A stretch of 64,000 nt of DNA, from positions 83,233-147,232 of the forward strand of contig JTDE01000699.1 in the NCBI GenBank assembly GCA_014338405.1. The letters are read 5' to 3'. This DNA is from Paragonimus skrjabini miyazakii (lineage: Eukaryota; Platyhelminthes; Trematoda; Plagiorchiida; Troglotrematidae). Numbering within the stretch: position 1 is the stretch's first letter; every line of letters starts with the position of its first letter. Below, piece after piece: positions 12,525-26,000 of the stretch. Both the position numbers and the translations under genes were made by a program. The notes under the pieces are model-generated. The model was not told the DNA's origin. It saw only the letters and a list, made by a program, of their open reading frames with translations, and made no database searches.

Positions 12525-15500
12525 ATCACATACTTAACAGGCTACGTAGAATGTAGGAGGATAACACCAGTTTGTCAGTAGCTCATGGTCTAAAGGCATC
12601 TGGTGAGGAGATAATCAGTTTTCAATTGACTTACCCTTTGAAATTGTCTTGTTTTCAACAATGTACGACTTATTGGTTTACTGTTTAGACGTAACCTTAA
12701 ATTCTCTGATCTGTGAGCAAGCTCCTCATTAGTTGTGCCTTTGTCCATCTGATACTACTCGCTACAATTACTAATTATTGCGTACCACTGTTGTATATTT
12801 AGAACCTAGGATTGTTTTATTGGTTTCCTGTTTGATAGTAACTCTGACATAAGGGACACAATTTGCACGATAAATGTTATATTTAATACCCACATCACAT
12901 GCGAATTTAGGCCCACAATATCAAGTTAAATGGTTAAAACTTTTGTTCACAACAGAGGACCAAGCCAATTGTTCAAAAGATGCATTTCAGAAACCATAAA
13001 CCGTATAATGTTTTAAAAACACCGCAGAACAGGTTGCTGAGAACGAGTTTGTGACTAACAAAGTTAACTGCATAATATCAAATCTGTATAATAAAGAATA
13101 AAGTATAGTTGAGTGTGGTGGAACACAAACACTTGATCCATCAGTCATAACTGACGCCAATGTGGTAAACCAAAGTGAAGACTGGCTATTATTGTGTGTC
13201 ACTGTAGAGGGAACCCAAATTTTTAATGTATCTTCTTAACTTTACCGCCGAGTTCTTCATCCATAGCAAATGTTTTCAATCAATTTCGTACTATGACAAT
13301 GAAATAGAAGTTCCAGACAAACGTCACCTGCTACATAGATGCCTCAAAAATACCGAACTCCATTGAACTCGTAGAATTTTGTGCACCTCATGGTTACCGA
13401 TTAGCCAGTTGTACCAAATAAACCTTACTGTTGGTAATCGACTTTGTCACAGTTAGCAAAGCACCATAAGCTAGGACGTTAGATAACAAAGCCATGAACC
13501 AAATACCTTATTAACAATATCTCTCAGTTAAGGAAAACTATTCACTGCATCGACCTGCATCAGAAGCGAATGTGAACTGAGAACTTGGACTCAATAATCA
13601 TAAAGATGTCATTAGAAGAGATCCCTCCTAGGGTTCGTTCACATATCCTTGTGAGAACATTCTATGCCCAAATGACTTCCTCTGCTACGCTCTTTTAATG
13701 TAGCACTGTATTTGTAGCAGCGAGATTCTTTTCAGAGTGACCGTGTAGCCTTCAAAAATCCTCTGCAACCCAATTCGACTGAAACTGTAATTGCAGTTTT
13801 AAAAGGGAAGTATGAGAAAAACCTCTGAAACAGATTTCTTTCTTAGCTACTTTCAACACTGTCTTTGTTGAGAATGCTTGAGCTGGCTAACTTACCGGGA
13901 ATAGACAATGTATGAGCATTGTTGGTCTTATCTTATGACAGTGTAAAAATGATATGAAACTTTTTTTGACGGAACAAATGTGGTTGGTACTGAAAACACA
14001 ATCCAGCATAAACTGTAACCATTTGGGTTGTGGTCAGGAACGTTTATCCAAAATAACAGATCAGTGAGTTTTAGAAATGTAAACGCTTTCAGCACAAAAA
14101 CTAGCGTGTTCGTTTCAAATCTTTTTAATTGTCGTTCTGTAATGGTGAGTTTTCAGATGTATAAAAAAATTTACAGGCTGGTGGACTTTTCGTCGTTTGA
14201 GTATCAGCTTACCTGATTTTTCACCTGTGCTGGATTGAATTCAGATACTCGAAGCTTCAGTTTCTGTTGCGTCTTATCAGTAGGATAAATTGGCAACAAC
14301 AGACAAGTTTACAAGCATTGTTGGAACAGATACATGAAGGAAGTCGATGTTTGAGTGTGGGATTTTAAACTCACGTCACAGGATGAGCTAACAAGTGATC
14401 AATGAGGTTAAACATTTGTAGAAAGAATTATAATCTTTGCCGAACACAAAAGTAAAGTAACGTAAAACGCACTCTGCAGCAGCATTTTGACCAAACCCAT
14501 CAGTTACGTTACTTAGATTATGATCGATGGTAAATTTTAACACTAACCTAATGGCATAGCTGTGAGAAGCCCACTGCGGACTGTAATCGAGGATAGTTTT
14601 ACCACGAACTTAGAAACACAGTCAGCAACAGCTATTCCGCTATTCTGTATGTGATTCGTGACAACATCTTGACCGACTCAACGCATAACTCAACAACCAT
14701 CACCCAAACGTTACACTCGCCACAAAAGTAAACACGTTCGTTAAAAACGCAGGATTTATCATGAAAAAGGTATACAAGAAGCCCGCTTGAACGGAGCATA
14801 GTAGTTCTAAAGGTTTTGCGCCAACGTCATTTAAACAGTAGCCCGCAAACCTGTAGGTATAATATTGCCATGCTCTCCTGTGACGTAGGCTAAAACATGT
14901 CGTCAAAGCTGCATAGAATACGGTCGAATTAGGAATGACCAAGTAAATTTCGCGGCTGTCTTGAAATTCGAAAAAAGACCAAAACAACCCACTCGCAACT
15001 TGTAACACTAATAAAAAACTTGCTTGTACTTATGAAATCAACTGCATTGCCCGGATCGTGAGAACGCTTTAGACACATGTCTCGAAGTACATTCTTGTGT
15101 GACTGGTTAAAAGTGAAGCCGGCGCTGCCCAAACTTCTATCATAACATAGCTTAAAAATCTTGTTATTCACCTTATCCACTTTAAGAAAATCTATTTTTT
15201 GTACTTCCCTGTTTGCCGAAACCTTCGTGACACACGGTTATCACGTCATTCTTTCTGTACATAACAAGATGATATTTAGCTTATCGCTGCCCTGGTGTTA
15301 AGGATTGATATTCATGCGTAGGTGTTAATCTTCAAAGCTACCACCGCTGTGGTTGTTATTGCCATAATTCTAAGATTTTAGCCATGCTGCTTATATTAAT
15401 TCACTTCCCTCTCCAACTTTCTAATAGTGCATAAACCTTGTTTTAAAACTTTCCCAACACTATCTGTATCCGTATTTTCATATTCAACCTGTTTAACGTT

Positions 15501-16503
15501 TAAACCATTTGGTTCAGAACGACTTATTCAAACGCTGACCAGTCTAGTTACTATCTTGTTTGCTATCCTTTTCACAATCAATGAATCGTTTGTGTTTCAT
15601 ACCTATTTGATTTAATTCATGTTTATTGATTGCAATCTGTTATCATATCCGATGAGATCAGTCAAAAGGTCTGTGAAAACTACATCTTACGTAATCTTAG
15701 GTGAGTGTTCTGACTTCATCTGGAGACATATACACAAACTGTCAAACAAAATCTTGTCCATAATTTTGACCTTAAAGATTTTCGTAATTACTACCCTTCT
15801 TACCATAGTTAACACTTGTACAGAAATTTGTGAGTGTACATACCATGTAGTGTGTTACATGTTGCTTACCATTCCCTTTTTCTGTTAGAACACTTTATTG
15901 TGAAATTTACTTCAGATTGCTATGCTACCAGAATAATACAGTATACGTACTGTGCATCCGAGTCCATATGTTAGAATCAAAAAACTGGTGGCTTCGTTAA
16001 CGCCCTAATCGAACCCGGTGAATAAGAGGTGTCCGTATCCGACATTCGCGCACACGAGGAATCATTTTTTATTTGCGGTCTACCATGACAACAAGCATTG
16101 TGACTGATGTGTGAATTGTACTGTTGATTGCTTTTTCTAATAGGCTTAGTTACACCTTAAACACGTACTTCCAAATTTTATTCACACGTTTTGTCTCGCT
16201 GCCAGATTTATCGATTCACAATTCATCCACACTGAGTTCTTCGACTGCGCTACTCAACAGTCTTGTATTAAAGTAAACGGTTTCAAATCATGAAACAAAC
16301 TGCAGCTGTTTTTTGTCTTTGCGTGCAAGCCAAACAACTGGGTGAATGCATTAGCACCTCTTGGTGAATAGCAGCAGTATTATCTAGAAAAACCGTCATA
16401 TTTTCTGCCACGTAGACTATAAAAAAACCTGTCCCACTTACAGTTATTTTACTCAATACACAGACTTATTGCATTTGTTTCTCTTTATTGGCACACTATG
16501 ATG

Positions 16504-17015
16504 CTTCTTTTCTAAAGGGGCCGACTGGATAATCTATGGGAATGCGACTGCTGCGATCAATTGTGGGTGATGTTCAGATTGAAATAAACCAAATCCCCGA
16601 CTACTCATTAATAATCTAGAATATCGCCTAACAGTTTTAATGAGATCGAAGATTTCGACGTGTCTAGGAAGTCCTAATCGCAGGGTTATCGATTGGAGTT
16701 AACAGGACAGTTACTGTGTCCTCATTTCGAGACGATTGGGCAACCTGATCATTACTCACAAGCGAAAGTGGTTGAGCGTTCACATATGATAATTCGGTCG
16801 TGCCTAACGTGAGGTCAATGGCGCAGTGGTAAACACGGTTGCCTCATGAACAACATGTCCGTGGTTCAAGTCCCGGCAGTGGCGATGATATGCACAACTG
16901 ACGAGCTCTAATGAGAGCGAAACTCGAGTCTAGTGCTTCCTTTCGAAAGGGGCCGACTGGATAGTCTATGAGAATGCGACAGCTGCGATCAATTGTGGGT
17001 GATGTTCAAATTGAA
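16504..17015 (+). repeat. SINE dimer: tail, linker, full SINE, flanked by direct repeats
   Basis: The same 9 bases, ACTATGATG, lie at 16495-16503 and 17016-17024, so the 512 bp between them look like one insertion. In order they hold the 3' part of a SINE (16504-16605, ending in AAACCAAATCCCCGACTACTC plus TTAATAA), a linker of about 130 bp (16619-16750), and a second SINE (16757-17015). The second SINE has an A box (TGGCGCAGTGG, 16819-16829) and a B box (GGTTCAAGTCC, 16863-16873) at tRNA-like spacing. The second unit ends shortly after GATGTTCAAATTGAA and lacks the AACCAAATCCCC tail. This fits reverse transcription of a dimeric transcript. Confidence 0.8.
16819..16873 (+). promoter_or_regulatory. 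RNA polymerase III A and B boxes of a SINE
   Basis: The A box TGGCGCAGTGG (16819-16829) and B box GGTTCAAGTCC (16863-16873) agree closely with the internal tRNA promoter consensus and lie 33 bases apart. The region between shows no good cloverleaf, so this is a tRNA-derived promoter and not a tRNA gene. Present-day transcription is not shown. Confidence 0.6.
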
Positions 17016-20000
17016 ACTATGATGAATTGGTCATAAGATAGGCCATAACGTACAGAGATATCGCCGGTCCACAGGATGCATCATCCACTGCACTAAACAG
17101 AAGAAATAATGATAATAAAACAGTTTGATTTGGAAAACAATTTGTTTGTAACGTGAAAAATAGTGGCGGCCAAGCAGAAAGATAGTTAACTTTTAATCCA
17201 CAAACCAATCAATCTAGTCGTGTATGTATTTACTTAATGTTTCTTTCCTGCTATCATTCGTTTATCCTGTCTATTCAACCTCACAGCTCGTCGTCAAATA
17301 GACTGAGATTAACGACCGAATACTGGATTTGTTATCCACCAAATTGGTCTTCCTTTTCAAACATCTAATCCGCCATTATTCGTAAGAACAGAAAATCAGC
17401 TGTGTAGTACTCCAAGTTAAACAAGCTTTTAGTATGATGCCCCTAGTCAAGCGCAAAATTAGGCGCTTCACTAGCTTAGTCTAATTACACAGTGATAATC
17501 CGTGTGTAACTCAACCGTAGAGAAGCCCATATTCTGTCGTGACGTGAGTCTATGTGAAGCTCTCAGAATCATTTCCCTGACTAAACTTTACACTCTCGTG
17601 CAGTCAAACAACACTTTCTTCTTGCGTATAGTCCTTTGTAAATAACAAAGAAATGCACTCAACCAGACAATGTTTTTGTCGGAATAACAGCCCATCCTCA
17701 TTAATGTGGGAACCGAAATCAAATGTAATTGCTTTCTGGTCACTTAAAACTTGCTAGTCAAAATTAAACTTATCTAGGGGAACAAGCGCTTGTTTTGAAC
17801 TAACTTCTTCCGTCAACATTATTCAGACTCATAAACAAACAGTGACCTCTACCATTATCGTTGAAAGCTAACAGTGGCACTAAAACCAAACGTTATCAAA
17901 TGTCCTACAGACGACTTGAGAGCACACACTGTTTTCAGTTGAACCAATTTTTCAACAGTTTCGACAGCCAGACTATCTCTCGGGTTTTCATATGGTTTCT
18001 TTATAGTGTCTAGAACAGTACGATACGATTTTGACCAAATATATGAATTGCCGTTAACGCCGTTGAGAGATTTGCTTATTTTAATGTAAGTATAAACGTC
18101 TACTTGAAATAATGTAGCCACCACACCAGTAAGAAATAAAGTTGAAGCAAATTAGTCACCAGCGAACTGCTTAACAGTTCAAATAACTGTTCTTTGACAT
18201 TAGCATAAGAAGGAAGCTCTACAGGTCGGCAGTACAGTGAAACGCATAAAAATTAAAACCTCTCTCACTAACTAGCGAAGAAGTATTGAGGTGACAGGAC
18301 AATAGTGGACAGAAAGTAACAGTTCCCAAGGGTATCTACACGGGCGTTGTAAATAACTGTTAAACAAATGAAGTAAACAAAAATGCACAACAGTGAGAAA
18401 AACTCTTTCTGGTTAAAAGAATAGACTGATTCAGCACTATGAGCAACTGTGTTTGAGCGAGAATAGAAGAAACATACAGCAGATTAATTTGTAAAATATG
18501 AAGGAAAATGCAATACTACTCACTACTTGAGATGAAACAACCACAGGGTCCAATTAATCAACAGCTTACCTTCACAACAAGCTTAGGCAAAATAAGGTGA
18601 TCCTAACGACTGTTCGCTATAGACTACGAAAGAAGTAAACTTGGTTTATACGCAACGATGATCTAATAACCGAACACGCAACCAGGTTGATAATCTTGGG
18701 TTAAGCATCCTAGTGTCTTTCAGTACGAGCTAACTTAGATAAGAAGCGATCAGTTGGCCATTTGTGTCAGCGTACGCAATGAGTCTTATCCAAGGCTAGA
18801 TTATTCAAAAACGCAACTTACACGGATTTGGCGTAATTAAACAGTGCTACCGCATGTTAATCCAAAGGCCAATAACTGGTCAAATTATACATTAGGAATT
18901 GTATGATGCATTATATATACCATGGTGATCTTGCGAACAGCATTCTTGTCATCAACTGAGACAACGTGATATCCGAAGGTCAAAAAGACGGTCGCAAACG
19001 CCCATGGCTTAATGCCTGTCATTGCATGCGACAGTTTGTTTGAAAACTGAACTTCATTCACTACGATACTGGTTCTTTTTATGAAATGGATGACGCGATG
19101 ATGATGGAAACTTGAGCAAGATTAAAGTAAACATGAACACTTACAAATGTCTGAAAACAAGGATCAAAGAGTTGTTCCAAGTAACATCAAACCTGGTATT
19201 CATAAACTAGTACAAATGTACCACGTTTAGCTATCGCACATGCTGTTAAACATATATGTAACTTTACCATAGAAATGACCGAGTTAAACCCATCGGTACA
19301 TGGCGATTGGTCTAGGATTTCATTGGAGGCCACATGAACTGATACTTTCCTTGGATCAAGGCTATGGTTCTGCCGTCTAAGTTCAGCTGAACCACTGATC
19401 AACTCATCTAGAAAACTAATTATTTCATCTTTGTTACTCTTTCCACGTGTGTTAGGTCCGTTTAAACTGTCAAATCGGACCAAATGGACTTTGACAATGT
19501 TCGCTTGATTCATAACCTGTTATCTTGAACATAGCCAAAATTGTAACCGATTCGTCTGCTATGGTGAAAATTTGCTGTCACGAATGAAACCTTATCAGTA
19601 ACTCAAATTTTGGACTTCTTAGAAAGTGTTCCCAGGTTTCCCAGCCGTATAATTACTAAGTTTTTGTTGCCCTGTAAAACATGGTAAATGATAAGAGGGT
19701 GCTGTGTTTTAGAACGGGGTAAGGACGTTATGCTCATTAGGTTAAAGGGACCAAATGCTGTCACTGTATGAGACCCATTGTTGTGGATAAGTTTGTTTAT
19801 ATAGAGATGGCTACAGGGATCATTAGATGGACATTTCACAAGTGCGCAATCAAAGTAAAATTGAACCAATCCAAATAAAAGTGGTGTCAGAACGCGACCT
19901 CTGTGAAAAAGGAGTTGAATATTGAGGGTTTAATAAGCGTTTTCTTGTCAGTTGGTTACACATTACAGTTAGAATAGTCAGTGTTTCACGAATTTCTTAG

Positions 20001-23000
20001 ACTCGAACACAAGAACAGTTATACAGTCTTGTGGTTAACCAGGGGTTAAAAACCACCTTCTTCACAGGCACTGGAGGTCATATCGGCGAGTGAACAGTGA
20101 ACCGCATTAATCCATGTCAGTAGTCTACACCTTCTGACTGACAGCCATAGTAGTCTCTTACCCGAAACGTTCAGTTTTCATGAATTAAGTGAAACCTTTA
20201 CTAAGTGAGATGACAAGAACTAGAACTATACGTGATTCGGGATGTCAAACTCATTGAAACGAGCTGTTTGTATTGCGCACGGCCTATTTTCCTCCCTGGG
20301 TTTGCAAATTGAGCCCTAGGTGTTAGTGAATCAGATTACGCTGACACTCATTTTGGTTTCATCGGATTATCTTGGTTCAAATGGGTTTTGATTGGTAATT
20401 GAAAATATTCTCAGTATAGAATAAAAACAACCCGTCTTTGTTTAAAGTTCCTGCATTCAGATAACCTTGTCAGTCAAACCTCTTTTAAACTGAAAAGTAA
20501 TTTTAACAGGATGATGCAGCAAATGCGGTACCGATGAATTCTAACAGTATTGAACCTCAAGTATATCACTTCCTATCGTAATGGGATGAATGACATGTTT
20601 ATCTAAGTGCGAAAGCCGCAAATGACAGTGAGTAGTTCTCAATTCTTTTTATTCAGGGAATCCATTATGCTTTATATTTGAGGGTTGTGTCGTGTTTTTT
20701 TCATTCACACCCTAATCTCACTGTAGACTGAGGGAACTAAGGAAACAAAATTGCATTGGCACTGATAGATTGGACTGCATTCCCACTGATTAGTGGGGGA
20801 AAAGTACGCGTTAAGTGTAGTAGAAAAGAAGCTTAAAAGTTCAAATTCCATGGCTTACAAAAATAACTTGAAGCGAATCAAAGGTCTGACCAATTCCATT
20901 AGACATAACGCAAATTTCGACCTAGTTATAGTAGTTCGCGTTTGACCTTTGCTCTATTGTCCAAGTGTGTACGATTACAACCATCCTGAGGAACTTTTCT
21001 TGAAGTGGCGGAAACACAGATTTAACAATTTCACCGGAAACATCATATTATAATTCTATTTTATTGATCTCTAGGAATCAGACGTCTTGATGAGAGTACC
21101 AGCTAAAAATGAAATAAGAAAGTAAGCAGACAAGACATTTAGACGAAATGGCCAGCAAAAGATTGAATTATGTTATCAACAAAGTTTGGTTGAAAACCAT
21201 TAGAGCAACCATCCACACGACATCTTTCGTAAAAACTTCACTGGTCAGCTCAGCTTAACCTACTCAAATAGATGCTCTTGGCTTGTACAATTCGTATAGT
21301 AACTGCTAAAACCTTCTTCGATTATTTGACGGGATAACGCTATGCAATGTACACTGTTGATTTCCATCAGTTCCGTAGTAACTATTTGGCACGGCGAGAC
21401 GTTCAAAGAGCAGATACACCCCCTTTAAAGATATTTTACTCTTACATTAAGATAGAAATTTCGCTTTGCAGATGATTAAACTTTGCATCGGAGATTTAAT
21501 TGCCTTCATCTCGCAGACTGATATCTGATGACATGGAAAAATAAAGTCAAAAAAAGGCTCCAAAGTAATATTTCTCCTCATCATAACGACCTAACAGTAA
21601 ACATTTGGAAAATTGTTATTGTGTACCCCCCCAAATGTTTCGAGAGCTAGTTTAATGGATTTCTGGCCATATTTTATTGTTATGCCTTGTTTCTATCGTT
21701 TGGCAAAACCCGTATGTTTACTGCTCATTCCATAATATAGGGTAAAAAAGTTACCAATTATATCGTCAAAGTTGAATAGTGATAGCACTCAGAAACAGTT
21801 CTGTGAAACTTCAAATATATCCGCTAGTCACTTTTTTCAGAGATACAGAAACGAAAGGCTAACTAATGAATAGCCCACTGGATTTAAGCAGTTGCTAAGT
21901 TAGCGTACACGTAAAACTAGTCTTGAGTTCGGTTCCAACAGAATATACACCGTTCAAGGCCATCAGTTATCTTAAACCACCGGTTTTTGGTGGCTTATGT
22001 GATTGTTGTTGAGATACGGGGAAGCATAAATGTATGTATTGTCTTTTATAAACGGCGGATACAGAATGGTTATGCCCCATCTTTGTAGTCCTTTGGTTTA
22101 GAAGCTTGGAAACGTTAGAACAAAAATCTCAACAGACTAGTTATGTCTGAATATCCTTTTCATCACACGTTAGCTGGCATCAAGTTATATGTTTGTTTGA
22201 GCAAAGCAGCCTATTTCAGAAAGTCGGGATAAGTAATCAGCTGATCTGATTGTACAATTGGAATGTCTGTTTATGCTAGGTCAGGCACTATATATACCAA
22301 CTGAACGTTTACCCGAACCGAGTACTATTTACTGAGACCACTGACAGTTAGGTATAACATCGGGATGTTCAAGCAGCGACGTATTCAAGAACTAGCAAGA
22401 TTAACTGCTCTGAGTGAATTTGGCAGGTGTCGCTCACTCGTTGGGGGATACCATGAATATTCAACCGTTGGCAAGATATGTTATCCGCAAAGGCGGTTTG
22501 TTGCTTTCATCGATGTTCTTGAATCCAAGTTATTTCTAGTTGTTAAAATTATTCATTTTCGTTTACTTTTTCCATATTTTATTCAACGGTGTTCCTTGTC
22601 ACTATTACGGTGAGCACCAACTTGAGACACAGTGCCGTCTACTCAGGCTGATGGCCATGACTAGAGTTAATCATTAGTTGAAGATGGGCATCTGCTCCAG
22701 GATGCCTATATGATGGCAGTAATCCTAAAACTGGGTCAAAGAATTAAGCATATCCCAGTCCAACGGACTAGTCTTTGGGTATGCAAACACCCGTCATTCG
22801 TTTGTTGCAACAGTTTAGCCATAAAAGAAACAACTATTAACATAATTGAAAGGTTGCTTACAATTATGTCCCTTGCGGTTAGCTGGTTCAGTGGTGAACA
22901 CTATCATCTGTTTGATCAACACCTGAGTCCCAGAAGTTTCCTATTATGGTAGTTTGCAACAAAAATGAACAATCTCGGGGGCTACTCAAAACGAACATAC

Positions 23001-26000
23001 ATTTTTTGTTAGTGCGATTTCAGCATAGTTGTGATAGTGACACCGAGTGTTCCATCGTAACCGTCATCAAATCGACCGGGTCTAGTCTGTACTATTCAGA
23101 GACAGAGTAACCTCAGGGTGAAAATTCCAACAGGCGTGTTTAAAAAAAACATAACAAGATCACATTTGTTCAGTTAAGACGTGATGGGCCAGCTTGGTAA
23201 TATTTGGTAACACCATGTATTCATGTCATTCTTCTTGTAGAGCTCTGGGGAATTTCCTTGTTTGCTCGAGGTGGGATGCGTAGAATAGTTTCAAAAATTA
23301 TAGCCCCAAATGGCACCTAGATTATCACAAGAGTTTGTATGATGTAGTCTACTTGTTTGTTTGGTCGCATTTCACGTGCATGTCTGACACGCATCGCGTT
23401 ATGCACGTAGGCCTGATGAAATTCAACAACGGCTAGTCCTTAACTCTTTCTGACAGCCATTTATATAATAACATAAAACAATGTGCATGATTCTCTCAAA
23501 AACTACGTGGTTACCGCTTTCAAGACGATTTTATTTAACGCTTCTTTTTATGTCACTCCATTACTTGGGACTTAGTGCATCGTAGACTTAGTTGTCGAGG
23601 CCCCTACAACGTGTACAATTTCGGCACAAGATTAAGTGGGACTATGAAATTGACTTTGGTTTTGACCGTTGATATAGCTGCACATTATTTGCATATAGCG
23701 TGAGAGTGTATTGATACTAACATCCCTGTACCATACACTGATAGAGCAGGAATGATCGAATGAAAAACGGCATCATCACAATCCCGTCCACCTGGTCATA
23801 AACGTTGAATTTATCACGGAAGACCGTAGATCAAAGCAACGTCCGCATATAAGTTTTGTATTCATTGTCCCGAGCTCCGTTCTTGTCATTTGACGTTAAC
23901 TGAGAGTGATCGTTTTACGTATTATCTGTTCAGCTGCGTTAGAAATTGTTTTGCAGATAAGTGCAAAACGCTGTTTAACCACCATTTTTGACTAGTTTTC
24001 CAAAATGGTTTTTCTCTTCATATTGTCAGCCCATAATTATGGTACGACTGAATCGAACTGTTATCATCACTGTCATTAATATTGTGTGTTTCAGGACGTT
24101 TTGGGAACTCCCAGCACGTCCGATGACAACGAATTTCGTTGACTTACTTTTCCGTGAATAAGTCGACAGTGATTCCAACGTTTTAACACTAAATATCGTA
24201 AATTTGTCCATCGGTTTATTTACATCTTAGGTCAAGTGTCATAATATTGTACTTTCGCACGTGGGCTGCTGAGCTACTTCTGAATCAACCCACTCACAGT
24301 TCACCATTACCTGATCCTAGGCTTGAAGGCCAGTTGTAGCGATTTTGTGACCAAGATTACGTTTTTGTTGCACGCCACACAGAAAACCATCTGTCAAATG
24401 CGTTCTTGTAACGAAAGAGGGCCTCCTCGCCTTCGCCTGAGAAGTGAATACACAATGAGCAGTTCTGCCCTAATCGTGCCCAACTGGTAGATTACTGTCA
24501 TGTGGTATATCCAAGGTAATCTACAGGGTGAAGCAGGCCACAGTGGCAAGGCGAGATTTGGCCGCCATAATCTTCCTTGTACCAGACATTTGCGGTGGTG
24601 TATGAGATAAAGTAGTTGGCATTGTTTAGTCGACGTAATGGCAGTCGAAAAGAACAATCTGATACCTTTACCATATCTGTACTGAAACGATATACATATG
24701 CTTTAGAAATGCTCTTCAGTACAAGTTATGTTTACAGTGAGTGCACTGATTAACAACGTCCGAAGTAACAGAATCTTCATTTAAACGAGATGTTTTATGT
24801 AAGTTTTAGCATGAAAGTGTAATAAGCGACGTAGACATCAATTCGTTGACCAGCTTACCAACAAGCCCCCCATTTTATCCTCATTGCTTTGTACTGAAGT
24901 ACAAAGTCAAGGGTTTTCATTCCGCACGTGCTGCCCACATCGTTATTTTTTTAAATCTCAAGTTGATTAGTTGAATTCTCCCGTTTGGTAAGATTTAAAA
25001 TTGTTAAGCTATATTGCACGTTAACAACGAATTCTGTTTTGCTGTTCCGATACATTCTGGTGGTAATCTTCTTTTCATTTCTAGTTTCCAGTCAACTGCC
25101 CTAATATGATTATCAATAGTCTAGACTTGTGCTTTAGACGCGATTTTCTCAAAAATGTCCTGCACCGTGTACAACAAACGATCGGATAAGCATAGATCTG
25201 TCACGATAGGCAGTTATAGTTGCGACTACATTCTATGTTTACCGTTTGTAGGAAACGTTACTAGTGTTTGTTAAGCTAACAGCTCAGTATAAATCTGGTT
25301 AGATTGTTTAACTGGATAGAATGACTTGGTAGAAAGACGTTTGCTCGAAACTCGCGGCTGATTTATTTGTCAAATAAAATGGAGGAAACACATATTCCGA
25401 AAATGACTTCTCAGCCGCATATTGGAAATTATGTAAAGGGGGAGACTGTAAAAAGTATTAGACATCAAAATCTCCCACAAGTCTACAGCGTCAAAATTGC
25501 TCAAATTCTAGATTGAAAAATGTTCTTGTACAGTTTAAAAAATTGTGGACATAAGTATTTCTGTTCTAGATTCTGCAACGGTTCAGTTGAACGATATTAA
25601 AATTGTGAATAAAACAGAATAAATATGGTAAACATTTAACTGATATACTGATGTATTCCCCATTACCGATGACTAAAGACAGTTCACGTTTCTTCTTTAG
25701 GGTTGTAAGCTACTATCAAATGTTTGTCAAAGAAGTATGCCAGATAAGTGTTTCCTGAATGTCCTACTGTTATAAAATACTATGTGAATTTGATTGAATG
25801 CATAACAGCGGCCATTTGTGATTGTTAGAAAAGCATTTACGTTTGAGCCAGCAATTGCGAATTACAACCCAAAACTGAGTTGATACCTCTGAATTTGGTG
25901 CTGTGGATGTATTATTGCGCAGATTTCTTCGCGAAGGCTACAGGACAATATGCTTTGTTTTTTCGCACTAATTTCAATAGGTGAGCACTACATTTAAATT

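Noticed and set aside
16819..16873. Intact tRNA gene
   Set aside because: A and B boxes are present, but acceptor and anticodon stems do not pair and the unit is repeated with a SINE body, so it is a SINE promoter.
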